Source: Bin87 sp965262485 (GTDB taxonomy: Bacteria > Chloroflexota > Dehalococcoidia > Lucifugimonadales > UBA3495). From it: a stretch of DNA of 64,000 bases. Below, piece after piece: positions 49,227 to 58,420 of the stretch; position 1 is the stretch's first letter, and each line of letters opens with the position of its first letter. The notes under the pieces were generated by a model, which ran no database searches, was not told the origin of the DNA, and worked only from the letters and a program-made list of their open reading frames with translations. Location: assembly GCA_965262485.1 (NCBI GenBank), contig OZ253540.1, forward strand, positions 1,426,001 to 1,490,000, in the 5' to 3' direction. The position numbers and the translations under genes were made by a program.

Positions 49227-50015
49227 CTATTTGAGCTGCCAGTTGGGCCGGCGCTTCTCGGCGAACGCCCGCGGCCCTTCCTTGCTGTCTTCGGTCGTCA
49301 GTATGTAGTCGTAGGCCACGTAGGTTTGGGCGCTGATTTCGGCGATGGACTTGTCCAGACTGCTGTAGGCCAATTCCTTGATGGTGCGCACCGCCAGCGG
49401 AGCGTTCTGCGCGATGCTCTCCGCCATTTTGATGGCTTCCGGCAGGAGCTCGTCGGCCGGCGCCACCCGATTGAGAAACCCCATCTCCTGAACCCGCGGC
49501 GCCGGCAGCAGCTCAGCAGTCATCACCAGTTCCAGCACGTTGGCAATGCCAATCATCTTGGTGAGCTCCACCGCAAAAGGCGGCATCAAACTCCACTTGG
49601 TTTCCGTAATACCCAGCCGGGCATTGTCGGCCGCCAGGCGAACGTCGCACATCTGGGCAATCGCCCAGCCTCCCGCGGCGGCGGCTCCGTTGACGGCGGC
49701 AACCAGGGGCTTGTTGGGGCGCGTCCACATGTGGGGCCGGTTGGGAGACATACTGTTCTCAGCCCGGGCCTGCACGCCCTCGGCGTTGTCAGAGGCCCGC
49801 TCCTTCAGATCCCGGCCGGCGCAGAAGTTCCGCCCCGCTCCGGTCACCACCGCCACCCAGGCCTCGTCGTCATCGTGGTCGAAGTGGTTGATCACTTCCT
49901 GCAACTCACGCCGCAGCTGCCGGTTGATGGCGTTCGACGCCTCGGGCCGGTTCAGCGTTATGATGGCCACGTGGTTGTCGATCCCAGTCTTTTCATACAG
50001 GATGGTTTCAGGCAT
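49227..50015 (-). CDS. Enoyl-CoA hydratase/isomerase family protein
   Basis: A 262-residue crotonase-fold protein. NHVAIITLNRPEASNAINRQL, GRNFCAGRDLKERA (oxyanion loop), VAAVNGAAAAGGWAIAQMCDVRLAA and APADELLPEAIKMAESIA are visible. At the position of the first catalytic Glu the text GGWAIAQMCD has Ala/Gln, so a classical hydratase mechanism is not assured; other crotonase reactions are possible. GGAG precedes ATG 50015. Confidence 0.88.
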   Translation of the reverse strand: MPETILYEKTGIDNHVAIITLNRPEASNAINRQLRRELQEVINHFDHDDDEAWVAVVTGAGRNFCAGRDLKERASDNAEGVQARAENSMSPNRPHMWTRPNKPLVAAVNGAAAAGGWAIAQMCDVRLAADNARLGITETKWSLMPPFAVELTKMIGIANVLELVMTAELLPAPRVQEMGFLNRVAPADELLPEAIKMAESIAQNAPLAVRTIKELAYSSLDKSIAEISAQTYVAYDYILTTEDSKEGPRAFAEKRRPNWQLK

Positions 50016-50091
50016 TTCAGTGGGTTCTCCTTGCGTTCTATCTAATCAGTCATGATCGACGCTGGGTACACCGCAGCGGCTCGCGGCGCGG

Positions 50092-50451
50092 TCAGGCATA
50101 GTGGCCCAGATACTGGCCGCCGATCACGTGGACGTGGCCGTGAGATTGGCTTTGCAGTCCGTCATATCCGAAGTTGGACAGGATGCGAAACCCGCCGGGA
50201 CAGTACATGCACCCCAGCGTTGCCGCCACATCTCCCAGCCTGGCCATAATCCCGCTGCTCCACATCTCCAGCTGCGACATGTGGCGGCGCGGCATCACCA
50301 GCAGCATGATGGGCACCCACGTCAGGCGGTTGACGATGGCAATCAGGTCGTTGTCCAGGTACCGAATCCGGGCCGGCTCCCGGCCCGCCACTATTTCGCA
50401 AAACACACAGTCCGGTCGCGCGAATTCGTTCGTTGCAGCCTGGCTCGTCAT
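50092..50451 (-). CDS. HIT-family protein
   Basis: A 119-residue histidine-triad protein. CVFCEIVAGREPARIRYLDND with two zinc-type Cys is at the N-terminus, LLVMPRRHMSQL in the middle and SHGHVHVIGG (H-x-H-x-H) near the end, the nucleotide hydrolase or transferase site. The order and length match small HIT enzymes, although the usual GxHLHxH is slightly varied. Confidence 0.87.
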   Translation of the reverse strand: MTSQAATNEFARPDCVFCEIVAGREPARIRYLDNDLIAIVNRLTWVPIMLLVMPRRHMSQLEMWSSGIMARLGDVAATLGCMYCPGGFRILSNFGYDGLQSQSHGHVHVIGGQYLGHYA

Positions 50452-50702
50452 CGATCCATTACCGTCATCGTGTACCTCGATTCATCGATTATTGTACTCC
50501 ATCGCCGCAGCCCGTTGTCATGAGCGGGTAACGGCTGTTCCGCAGCGCTGGAGCCACTATACGAACCACCGTTCCGGGGTGTCAACGACGGCGGAATTGG
50601 CGCCGCTGACCATCGCTTCGCCCATGCCGTGTGGTATGATTGCCAACGGGCGGCCAGCCTTTTTTGGAATGCGTCAAGCGCTGTCGCCGTCATCTTTGTC
50701 CT

Positions 50703-51194
50703 ATGTATCGATTGGCTATTCTCACTATCAGCACGTCCGGCGCCCGCGGTGAGCGGGAAGATTCCGGCGGGCAGGCCATACGCGAAAAACTGCCGCCTCC
50801 CGACTACGAGGAAGTGCAGTACGAAGTGGTGTCAGACGACGATGAGGTCATAACCAGTCGGATCTGCGAATGGGCCGATTCCGGGGAAGTCGATTTGGTG
50901 ATAACCACCGGCGGCACCGGCATGGGTCGTCGCGACGTTACGCCCGAAGCCGCCCGTCGCGCCATGGATCGAGAGGTTCCCGGCATGGCCGAGGCGATGC
51001 GCGCTCAAACGCTGCAGTTCACCCCCATGGCAATGCTCAGTCGTTCGGTGGTTGGCATCCGCCGGCACACCCTCATCATCACCCTGCCCGGCAGCCCCCG
51101 CGGTGTGGGAGAATGCCTGGACGTCATATTGCCGGTGCTGCCCCATTCCATCGATCTGTTGCAGCGCGAATCCGTACAGGAACATCCCCGCTAA
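50703..51194 (+). CDS. MogA/MoaB-family molybdopterin biosynthesis protein
   Basis: 163 residues from ATG 50703. The MoCF-binding fold motifs are clear: YRLAILTISTSGARGEREDSGG, LVITTGGTGMGRRDVTPEA and ITLPGSPRGVGECLDVILPVLPHSID. MogA adenylates molybdopterin before metal insertion. The formate dehydrogenase gene in this window is one likely client. Upstream 50452-50702 shows no clear gene. Confidence 0.9.
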   Translation: MYRLAILTISTSGARGEREDSGGQAIREKLPPPDYEEVQYEVVSDDDEVITSRICEWADSGEVDLVITTGGTGMGRRDVTPEAARRAMDREVPGMAEAMRAQTLQFTPMAMLSRSVVGIRRHTLIITLPGSPRGVGECLDVILPVLPHSIDLLQRESVQEHPR

Positions 51195-51265
51195 CCCAAC
51201 CCTCGCATCAGACTAATACCAGCACCAAACTACCATCCAATTACATAACCGGAGATTGTCGCAAG

Positions 51266-51619
51266 ATGAGCACCGACGCAAACAACAACGCACCCGCTCC
51301 CGTTTACTGGCCTCGCGTCAAACAACTGCTGGACGACATCATGGAGCGGTGGATAGATCGCCACGGCCGTGATCCCTACCCCGGCATCCATGAATACTGG
51401 TGGGAAACGCCGGAAGACCTGGCCAATTCTGTGCTCAACGGTTATCCGTCTATCGAACCCGGCTTGCCGGGCGCAGAAACCCATCTGGTGCGTTCATTGC
51501 GGCTGGGTTGCGGCACCTTTGGCCGTATGCCCCTGCGCGGGCCGTTCCTGTCCCGAATTGAGGCAGCGGAAGTGGCCGCCTGGATCGACGCCGGTATGCC
51601 GGTGGGCCCGGAGGGATAA
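51266..51619 (+). CDS. Unknown protein of 117 residues
   Basis: ATG 51266 follows GGAG at 11 bases; the frame is open far upstream only because it shadows mogA. The protein is Trp-rich: YWPRVKQLLDDIMERWIDRHG, PYPGIHEYWWETPEDLANS. It ends with EAAEVAAWIDAGMPVGPEG, which resembles the last helix of cytochrome c-like or peroxidase-type domains, but no CxxCH is present. Function unknown. Confidence 0.6.
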   Translation: MSTDANNNAPAPVYWPRVKQLLDDIMERWIDRHGRDPYPGIHEYWWETPEDLANSVLNGYPSIEPGLPGAETHLVRSLRLGCGTFGRMPLRGPFLSRIEAAEVAAWIDAGMPVGPEG

Positions 51620-51705
51620 ATAGTCATTTCAAGGCGATACACGAAGCTGCAAATTGGCGAATGACGTAAGGTCACTCGACATCCAAGTATAAAGGAGGGC
51701 CAATT

Positions 51706-52053
51706 ATGAGCGCAGTGGAGCAGCCCACGCCACCGCCGGACCCGGTAGCCGCCGCCCGCCAGCAATTCGCCGTCCACAATATGATGCTCGGCGCCGAAAT
51801 ACTGCGCGATGCCGCCCGCCATGCCGTAGTGAAAGCGGCCCGCCAACGTGGCTGGCCCTGTGAAAGCCAGGAACAAGCCTACGACCTTTTGGAAAAACTC
51901 GACGACAGCCTGGGCCTCATTTCGGGCTATATGTACGCTGAAGGTTTGCCCAACAAAATCCGCCATCGTTACGATGAAATTGTAGAAGGCGAAATTGAAA
52001 CGGATTGTTGGGTCATAGACAAATTCCTTCAGAAATTGGCAAGGTTCTGTTGA
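51706..52053 (+). CDS. PaREP1-like protein with 3' end replaced by a MITE
   Basis: AAAGGAGG precedes ATG 51706. The 115-residue product is helical; MLGAEILRDAARHAVVKAARQRGWP resembles the ASEILWGAVAHAV segment of the next gene and the PaREP1 family. The last codons (R-F-C-stop) come from the first bases of the MITE at 52042, so the original C-terminus has been lost. Whether the trimmed protein works is unknown. Confidence 0.65.
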   Translation: MSAVEQPTPPPDPVAAARQQFAVHNMMLGAEILRDAARHAVVKAARQRGWPCESQEQAYDLLEKLDDSLGLISGYMYAEGLPNKIRHRYDEIVEGEIETDCWVIDKFLQKLARFC

Positions 52054-52220
52054 CATTTCCAGTCATTCCCGCGAAAGAACGTCACCCCGTACTTGATACA
52101 GGGCGGGAATCCAGAGAGTCGGGAGGTGGCTAATTTCGGGATAGTTATGCTTATTTGGAGCACTGGATTCCGGCTTTCGCCGAAATGACGAAATGAAATT
52201 TCAAAATGTCAACAGAGCCT
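52042..52220. mobile_element. MITE, family B copy 2
   Basis: Same ends as copy 1 (AGGTTCTGTTGACATTT ... AAATGTCAACAGAGCCT) and an almost identical core. The left inner arm is interrupted by an extra GAACGTCACCCCGTACTTG-type hairpin, absent from copy 1. It supplies the stop codon of the preceding gene. Confidence 0.8.
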
Positions 52221-52239
52221 AATCTAACCGGACGCCAGG

Positions 52240-52604
52240 ATGCTAACTGCTGAACATACGCATACCGCCCACGAGTTCCAGGAGCGCGCAAATCGAGAGT
52301 TCGCCAGTGGCGACCGATTGATTGCTTCAGAAATACTATGGGGCGCAGTTGCTCACGCGGTTATGGCCATTGCCGCTGAAAACGGCTGGCCCAAAGGTAG
52401 CCACGGCGCATTTAGAGCCGCCGTCAGGCGGCCGTCAGGCGGCTCAGCCGTGAACGCAACGATCCTGTTTTGACAACATTCTTCGACAGCGCCGAGAAGC
52501 TGCACGAACACTTCTACCACAATAACCTGGACCCAGCCGGAATAACGCAGAGGCGACAACAAGCCGAAAGACTCGTACCACGCTTGCTCGCTCTGCTCGG
52601 CTAA
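52240..52604 (+). pseudogene. PaREP1-like gene broken by an 11-base tandem duplication
   Basis: From ATG 52240 the frame encodes EFQERANREFASGDRLIAS, then EILWGAVAHAVMAIAAENGWP and GSHGAFRAAVRR. GCCGTCAGGCG is then present twice in tandem (52420-52441) and the frame shifts to an early stop at 52473. Removing one 11-base copy restores RRLSRERNDPVLTTFFDSA, EKLHEHFYHNNLDPAG and a stop at 52604, giving 117 residues with the PaREP1 LH-x-FY motif. Either a recent pseudogene or a switchable frame. Confidence 0.8.
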
Positions 52605-52631
52605 CTGCCTGCCGCAACACACACCAAAAAT

Positions 52632-52664
52632 AAGGCCGCCGGCGGATTTACCGCCGACGGCCTT
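52632..52664 (-). terminator. Hairpin terminator of the NHL gene
   Basis: AAGGCCGTCGGCGG / CCGCCGGCGGCCTT on the minus strand (14 pairs, one mismatch, 5-base loop) is followed by ATTTTT. It lies 30 bases after the NHL gene and could also work for plus-strand transcripts. Confidence 0.75.
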
Positions 52665-52693
52665 TATAGTCCTGGATTGTTACCCGTAATGCT

Positions 52694-53698
52694 TTACAGC
52701 AGTACGGGCTCCTTCTCCTTTTGATAAACCTGGATCCGGCCACGCGTGTGGTCCAGAATCGCAATCTGACCGGACGCGCTCACCCGCACGGCGCACGGGT
52801 TAGAAAACGCCTTCTCGAACGAACCGCCATCGTTGGTAATGGCCATGGTCCGCTGGCGAATCATATCCGGGTTGGAGTTCAACTTGGTCTTGCCCCATCC
52901 CGAAATCTGGTGGTCGCCCCTCAACTGCGCGCGGAACCGTCCGTCGGGAGCCAGAATCTGCACCCGGTCGTTCTCCCGGTCGCAAACATAGATGTCGCCG
53001 TCGTTGTCGACGGACACCGCGTTGGGCCGCTTGAACTGGCCAGGGGCATCCCCTGACGTCCCAAAACTCGCCTGCCATTCGCCGTCCTGGTTAAACTGCT
53101 GAATGCGGTCGTTCCGCCAGTCGGCAACATAAATCAGGCCATTGTTGTCCAGGCAAATCCCCCAGGGTAGATTGAACTGCCCTTTACCCGACCCGGATTC
53201 ACCGAACTGGCTCTTGAACGTCCCGTCCACGCCGTAGCTCTGGACGCGGTTGTTCTTGCTGTCCACCAGCCACATGGTGTCGCCGGCAATGGCGATGCCG
53301 GACGGGCCATTGAACTGGCCGGGGCCGCTGCCGGCCTCGCCCCAGTGCCGCAGGTATTCTCCGTCGGCGTCATACATCGTGATTCGGTTCAGGTACTCGT
53401 CGGCTATGTACAGGTTGGACTCGCTGTCCAGCGCGCACGACGTCGGCCAGTACATGTCACCAGGATCCTCGCCGAACTTGCTGAATTCCCCTACGAACTC
53501 CTCGTTCAGTGTTGCAACCGTTACGTGCACACCGTCCGGGCGGTTTTCATAGGACCTGTTAAGTACGTAGACTTTGCCTTCCTCATCCATCGCCATGTCT
53601 ACCGGGTTGCGGAACCCGGTTCCGTTGAACTCGTTTCGCCCCACGGAATGGCTATAGTTGAAGGCCACGTCGACGAGACCAAATAAATGGGTACTCAT
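52694..53698 (-). CDS. NHL-repeat beta-propeller protein
   Basis: 334 residues from ATG 53698, after GAGGGAAG. It consists of about six NHL blades, each with a G-Q-F-(N/K)-x-P-x-G/A-(I/V) start: GPGQFNGPSGIAI, GKGQFNLPWGICLD, APGQFKRPNAVSVD, each followed by IYVADxxNDRIQ. No signal peptide is evident. Such propellers bind proteins or ligands. It is last in a minus-strand set with DUF1501 and DUF1800 genes. Confidence 0.9.
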   Translation of the reverse strand: MSTHLFGLVDVAFNYSHSVGRNEFNGTGFRNPVDMAMDEEGKVYVLNRSYENRPDGVHVTVATLNEEFVGEFSKFGEDPGDMYWPTSCALDSESNLYIADEYLNRITMYDADGEYLRHWGEAGSGPGQFNGPSGIAIAGDTMWLVDSKNNRVQSYGVDGTFKSQFGESGSGKGQFNLPWGICLDNNGLIYVADWRNDRIQQFNQDGEWQASFGTSGDAPGQFKRPNAVSVDNDGDIYVCDRENDRVQILAPDGRFRAQLRGDHQISGWGKTKLNSNPDMIRQRTMAITNDGGSFEKAFSNPCAVRVSASGQIAILDHTRGRIQVYQKEKEPVLL

Positions 53699-53800
53699 AG
53701 ACTTCCCTCTCGCATTGCGTCGTTTAAGTGGTGGGAGCCACGGCAAGCCGGTTTCAGACGGTTTCTCCCGCCGTGGCCTTTGCAATCGTGTGGGTGCGGC

Positions 53801-54940
53801 CTACAGGAAGGGAACCTTCTCGAAGACGCCGCGGTTGATTGGGTTGGAGTCCAAGCCCATCCAGTCTTCCAGGATGGTGGCGTAAACCTGCCGGAAATCC
53901 ATGTTGGACTTGAGGTTGCCGCCCAATTCCTGCTGGCTGGGTTCCAGCGACGGGTAGGCGCCATAGATGCCGCCCTTGACGTGCTCGCCGACGGCGAATG
54001 CCACCGAGGCTGCGCCGTGGTCGGTGCCGGAGCCGTTGTCGCCCACGCGACGACCGAACTCGGAGAACATGAGCAGCGTTACGTTGTCGCTGGCGTTATG
54101 GTCCCGAAGGTCGGTTATGAACGTGTCAACGTTGGCCGAAACGTCAGTCCACAGCGCACTGTGCAGCTGGGACTGGTTGGCATGGGTGTCAAAGCCGTTG
54201 TAGGGGCTGGTGGTGAAGAGCACGCGGGTTCCCAGGTCAGCCAGGTGAGTCTGGGCGATGTTCTTCATATACTGGCCTACGGTGCTGGCCGAATACTCCA
54301 CGTTGGAGGTGTACTTCGGCGGCGCGGTGGCCAGGATGTCGGCGCCGATGCGGGCGTAGGTGCCCGTGGAGCGCAGATAGTCGTTTACGAACCCGCCGCC
54401 AATGGTGGGCGCGTAGATCTTGCTGAACAGGTCCAGCGCTTCGGCGCGCTGATCTTCACCCTCGATGCCGGTCAGCAGGCCGTACGTCTCCAGGTTGCCT
54501 ACAGAAGCAACCGGCACGCCTTCCTTCGCCAGTGCCCGGGGGAGGCCGCGACCGAAGTTCACGCCCGTGAGTCCCTGGCCTTCGTTGTTCGGGTCCAGTT
54601 CCTTGATAACCTGACCCAGCCAGCCTTCAGTCCCGATGGTGTCCGGCTCACAGGTGTGCCAGATATCCATGCTGCGGAAGTGGCTGTACGACGGGTTGGC
54701 GTACCCGATGCCCAGGAAAATCGCCAGTTTGCCCTCGTCCCAATACTTCTTCAAAGGAAGCATCGTGGGGTGCATGCCGATTTCGCCGTTCAGGTCGATC
54801 ACCGAGTCTGCCGGCACACCCAGCGCGGGACGAAAGTCTCGATAGTGACCATCGTTGTAGGGGATGACCGTGTTCAGGCCGTCGTTCCCACCGGAGAGGG
54901 AAAGAACTACCAGAACGTTGTCCTTATTGGTAGAGACCAT
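53801..54940 (-). CDS. DUF1501 domain protein
   Basis: A 379-residue protein. LVVLSLSGGNDGLNTVIPYND at the N-terminus, ALGVPADSVIDL, IGMHPTMLPLKKYWDEGKLAIFLGIGYANPSYSHFRSMDIWHT and MLFSEFGRRVGDNGSGTDHGAAS are the DUF1501 (alkaline-phosphatase-like/sulfatase-related) hallmarks. The usual Tat signal is missing, so it may stay inside or use another route. GGAGG precedes ATG 54940. Paired with DUF1800, as in many bacteria. Function unknown. Confidence 0.9.
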   Translation of the reverse strand: MVSTNKDNVLVVLSLSGGNDGLNTVIPYNDGHYRDFRPALGVPADSVIDLNGEIGMHPTMLPLKKYWDEGKLAIFLGIGYANPSYSHFRSMDIWHTCEPDTIGTEGWLGQVIKELDPNNEGQGLTGVNFGRGLPRALAKEGVPVASVGNLETYGLLTGIEGEDQRAEALDLFSKIYAPTIGGGFVNDYLRSTGTYARIGADILATAPPKYTSNVEYSASTVGQYMKNIAQTHLADLGTRVLFTTSPYNGFDTHANQSQLHSALWTDVSANVDTFITDLRDHNASDNVTLLMFSEFGRRVGDNGSGTDHGAASVAFAVGEHVKGGIYGAYPSLEPSQQELGGNLKSNMDFRQVYATILEDWMGLDSNPINRGVFEKVPFL

Positions 54941-55061
54941 TATTTGATCCTCCGAAATGTCGACGGGCCGTTGCCCTTGTTCGTTGGCTTGGGCACTCGC
55001 TGCGCGACGAAGCGGTCAGTTGACGCCAACGCAGCGAGTGCCCAGTTGTGGTTGTGTCGAA

Positions 55062-56486
55062 TTACTCGAATTGGAACTCGGAAGTTGACGCAATGATCTG
55101 GAACATCTCACCGGAACGGCGGGTAAACTCGCTGCGCTCGGCGTCGGTTCCGTGGGTCAGGTTGCCGCCGCGACCGGCGTGGTCAACCAGCTGCGACCTC
55201 GTGTCCTCGCTCAGGTTCAGGCATCCCACCAGGTCGGCGCAGTTGTCCACGAACTGCTCGGGGCTTATGCTGTCGCCCTGCGCCATCAGTTTCGAAATCA
55301 TGCTCTGTACGCCCGGCAGTTCCGTGCGTCCCAGGTAGTCAGCGGCAAAGTTGATCCGCTCCACCAGCGTTCCCGAGTCGATCCACTCGTGGCCGGTGTG
55401 CCAACCCTCCACCGTCGGAGGATTCATCAGGTCCATGCCCATGTACTTGGGCTCCTGGCTCAGTTCGAACATCCCGGGTTTGATCTCTCCCCGGTGGTCA
55501 CCAACCATGCGCAGCGTGCCGGCCACCATCTCGGCCGGGTTCTTCACCTTGGCGTAGCGCGCGTTCTTGAACCCTTCCGAGTTGAACAGCGTGCGCAGCA
55601 TCTCAGTGATGTTGAACCCACTGTCGAAGTACGTCTCCTCCAACGCCTCCAGGATAGCCTCGTCCTTGGGCGGAGTCTGCCGCCAGCTGGGAACCGGTAC
55701 CTCGTCGGCAACGAAGTAGTTGTACAGATGGCGCGAAATGAACCGTGCGGCGGCTTTATCGCCGGCGATCATGTTGAGGATGTCGTCGCCATTCCAGTTG
55801 CCGGTGTTGCCCAGGAACGTCTTTTCAGTATCGTCGTGGTCAGCCGGGTCAAACCGGAACTCCCAGGGGCTGCGCCCGTAGGGGAACGGCGGGTAGGGCG
55901 GCGCAATATTCCAGCCGGTAAACGCGCGGGCGCATGCCTTCACGTCGTCTTCCGAGTAGTTGAACTCTTCGTTCATGCCCACGCCCATCGAGAACAACTC
56001 CAGCAGCTCGCGGCCATAGTTCTCGTTGATGTTCGTCTTGTGGCTTTCGCAGTTGTCCAGGTAATAAACCATCGCCGGGCTGGTGGAAAGCTCCAGCAGC
56101 AAGTCGCCGAAACTGCCCATGCCCTTGTCCCGGAACATCTGGACCATGCGGCCCATTTCTTCGCCCGAGTCAATCTTGGAATGCCCGGCGCAGAAGATCA
56201 TGTGCCAGAACAGCGCCATCTTCTCTTTCAGCTGGTATTCGGTGTTTACCATGCGATACATCCAGTTCTGGATGTTGATCTCGATGGCCCCAGCATGATT
56301 GTACGTCGGATGGTAGCGGAGCATCAGGTCGTCTTCGACCCCGGAATCGGGCTCCGGGCTGAGCATCTCCTCAACCACCGTGTCATAACCTTTCGCAGCA
56401 GCGGCTTCAATCTCGTCGCGGCTGGCGTTGAAGCCGGCTCGGCGTAGAAGGTGAGCCATCAGTGCGATGTCGTTGCTTCCTGCCAT
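55062..56486 (-). CDS. DUF1800 domain protein
   Basis: AAGGAGG before ATG 56486 decides a 474-residue form. LMAHLLRRAGFNASRDEIEAA at the start, WHMIFCAGHSKID, NINENYGRELLELFSMGVG, RAFTGWN and PPTVEGWHTGHEWIDSGTL are typical. No signal peptide is evident. It is first in a set DUF1800 - DUF1501 - NHL, read in one direction. Biochemical role unknown. Confidence 0.9.
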   Translation of the reverse strand: MAGSNDIALMAHLLRRAGFNASRDEIEAAAAKGYDTVVEEMLSPEPDSGVEDDLMLRYHPTYNHAGAIEINIQNWMYRMVNTEYQLKEKMALFWHMIFCAGHSKIDSGEEMGRMVQMFRDKGMGSFGDLLLELSTSPAMVYYLDNCESHKTNINENYGRELLELFSMGVGMNEEFNYSEDDVKACARAFTGWNIAPPYPPFPYGRSPWEFRFDPADHDDTEKTFLGNTGNWNGDDILNMIAGDKAAARFISRHLYNYFVADEVPVPSWRQTPPKDEAILEALEETYFDSGFNITEMLRTLFNSEGFKNARYAKVKNPAEMVAGTLRMVGDHRGEIKPGMFELSQEPKYMGMDLMNPPTVEGWHTGHEWIDSGTLVERINFAADYLGRTELPGVQSMISKLMAQGDSISPEQFVDNCADLVGCLNLSEDTRSQLVDHAGRGGNLTHGTDAERSEFTRRSGEMFQIIASTSEFQFE

Positions 56487-56895
56487 TGGTTCCTCCTTGT
56501 ATTGTCCTTTGGGGATGTTCGTCCCGATAGACTGTTTTATGGTCGAAATATACCGCAAAATGAACCTTTTCCGCAACCTTAACATCAACGCCGCCAACAG
56601 CGACATCCGTCAAACTGCGGAACTGTTATCAGTTTATAATCGTATCGCCGAAAGCCCCTGTTGTCAATATCGTTTCAACGGCAATCCGCGCCCCGGATAC
56701 ATCCCCAACTTCCCGTTAACCACACCGTCCGATCCCACTGTTTCCGCCGCCACAACCACGGTTTTCGGCAATATGCGCAACCCCGCTTCCGGTCGCCAAT
56801 TATTGGTATGTTATCATCGTACCATTCGGGTTCGAAGCATCATTCTCCGTACTGACCAAGGCAAACGTATTCTAACTTTAGGGGACCTCATATAC

Positions 56896-56991
56896 CGTCA
56901 TTCCCGCGAAAGCGGGAATCCATAACAGATTGCTTCCAGACAGTTGACGTACAACCAAACGACCTGGATTCCCGCTTTCGCGGGAATGACG
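56896..56991. repeat. Family B-type inner arms without MITE ends
   Basis: CGTCATTCCCGCGAAAGCGGG and CCCGCTTTCGCGGGAATGACGG are inverted around an unrelated 45-base spacer. This is the inner hairpin pair of the MITE family without the TCTGTTGACATTT ends. The rest of the 646-base gap 56487-57132 shows no gene I can support; it is AT-richer than its surroundings and may hold promoters for both flanking genes. Confidence 0.7.
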
Positions 56992-57132
56992 GACGCCTGC
57001 AAAGCCGATTAAATTAGAATGCCTTTGCCCTGCCGTACTAACACTCCCAAATTGGCCGATTGGTTGCCATATTCACCCCAAGTATGTTAAACGCAATTCC
57101 GTTGGGCGCACATCCGTCGCGGAGGTAGCATT

Positions 57133-57822
57133 ATGCCGGTAATTACCATCAACGGCCCCATCGGCGCCGGTTCAATCGAAGTGGGGCAAATGGTCGCCCG
57201 AGACCTCACCCTCAATTACGTCGACCGCATGGTGTTTGCTGAGGCAGCCCGGATTATCGGTTCTCCGGTGTCCAACCTCATCGCCAAAGAGCAGCGGGTC
57301 GAGCGGTTCGGCGACCGGGTAACCGCCCTGTTGGGACGTGTTCTCGAACGCGCTGCCGTCTCCGGCGATTACGACCTGGGCGCCGGCATCGAAACACTAC
57401 CTGAAACCTATCTTGAATTGGCCGGCGAACCCTCCTCGCGGATTCAACGCGTCAACGACCAGGTTTTCATTGACACCACCACCGAGGTGATCCGCAATCT
57501 CGCCCAGGCCGGCCACGTCGTCATCATCGGCCGCGGCGCCAACGTCATCCTGGGAGACACCCCCGGAGTGCTCCACGTGGGCATCATGGCGCCCATGGCA
57601 AAACGGATCGAAACCATCATGGAGCGCGAGCATCTTACCGAGGCCGAATCTCGTTCCTACCTGGAAGACCTGGAAGAAGCAAGGGTCAAATTCTTCCAAA
57701 AATTCTTCAAGGTTTCCCCGCTCGACGCAACGCTCTACCACATTATGCTGGACATGGGGCACATGGCTTCAGATACCGCGGCCCGTATTATCACCCACGC
57801 CGCCGGCGACCTGGAGCATTAG
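57133..57822 (+). CDS. Cytidylate kinase-like protein
   Basis: A 229-residue protein of the cytidylate kinase-like group (PF13189 type). VITINGPIGAGSIEVGQMVARDL holds a P-loop-like turn without the usual Lys, as in this family. LNYVDRMVFAEAARIIG, HVVIIGRGANVILGD and VGIMAPMAKRIETIMERE follow. Substrate uncertain; it could be a nucleotide kinase or a stress-linked regulator. GGAGG precedes ATG 57133. Confidence 0.8.
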   Translation: MPVITINGPIGAGSIEVGQMVARDLTLNYVDRMVFAEAARIIGSPVSNLIAKEQRVERFGDRVTALLGRVLERAAVSGDYDLGAGIETLPETYLELAGEPSSRIQRVNDQVFIDTTTEVIRNLAQAGHVVIIGRGANVILGDTPGVLHVGIMAPMAKRIETIMEREHLTEAESRSYLEDLEEARVKFFQKFFKVSPLDATLYHIMLDMGHMASDTAARIITHAAGDLEH

Positions 57823-58019
57823 GCATCGGAATCAGCGCCTGGCATCGCGCGCCCAATCAATCCGGGCCCGCTCCACCGCCCTCAATTTCCATCGCCTTCA
57901 ACCTCCATCGCCTTCAACAATCTACCGTTTCCAATGCGGGACCCGGCCGCCGATCCACCCTGCGGTTCCCGAACCCGTAACATCCGTCTCCGCAACACCC
58001 GAGGAGGTTAGCAAGGATT

Positions 58020-58316
58020 ATGTTTGTCAGAATGGTTTGGGGCAAGCTGCGCGCCGGTTCGTGGGAAGAATTTGAAAGGCATTACCACGAACGCGTAACC
58101 GTAGAAAACCATCGCCCCGAGGGACTGCGAGAACGCCAGCTCATCCGCAGCACCGAGGACCCCGACGAGGGCATCAGCGTTAGCGTTTGGGAAACTCTCG
58201 ACCACCTGCGCAACTATGAAACCAGCGACTTCCGCGCCAACATCGCCCGCGAGGTGGAACATCTCTACCGCGGCGAATACTGGGTGAAACACTTCGAGAT
58301 CAGCTCAACCGACTGA
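58020..58316 (+). CDS. Antibiotic-biosynthesis-monooxygenase-like (dimeric alpha-beta barrel) protein
   Basis: A 98-residue protein. MFVRMVWGKLRAGSWEEFERHY, the central GLRERQLIRSTEDPDEGISVSVWET and a final strand fit the ABM/DUF-type ferredoxin-like barrel. GAGGAG lies before the start (58020). Such proteins are heme-free oxygenases or simple binding proteins. Function unknown. Confidence 0.7.
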   Translation: MFVRMVWGKLRAGSWEEFERHYHERVTVENHRPEGLRERQLIRSTEDPDEGISVSVWETLDHLRNYETSDFRANIAREVEHLYRGEYWVKHFEISSTD

Positions 58317-58420
58317 CCCGAAACGGTGGCCTCACCGGAAAGCCCTGCTGCGCCTTGCAACGGGGCTTTCGTCTGTTCGCAAATACCTGTAACGAGTGCC
58401 AACACCCGGCAAAAGCTCAC

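Noticed and set aside
50448..50693. 81-codon minus-strand frame between the HIT and MogA genes.
   Set aside because: No ribosome site, no conserved motif and unusual composition; left as intergenic.
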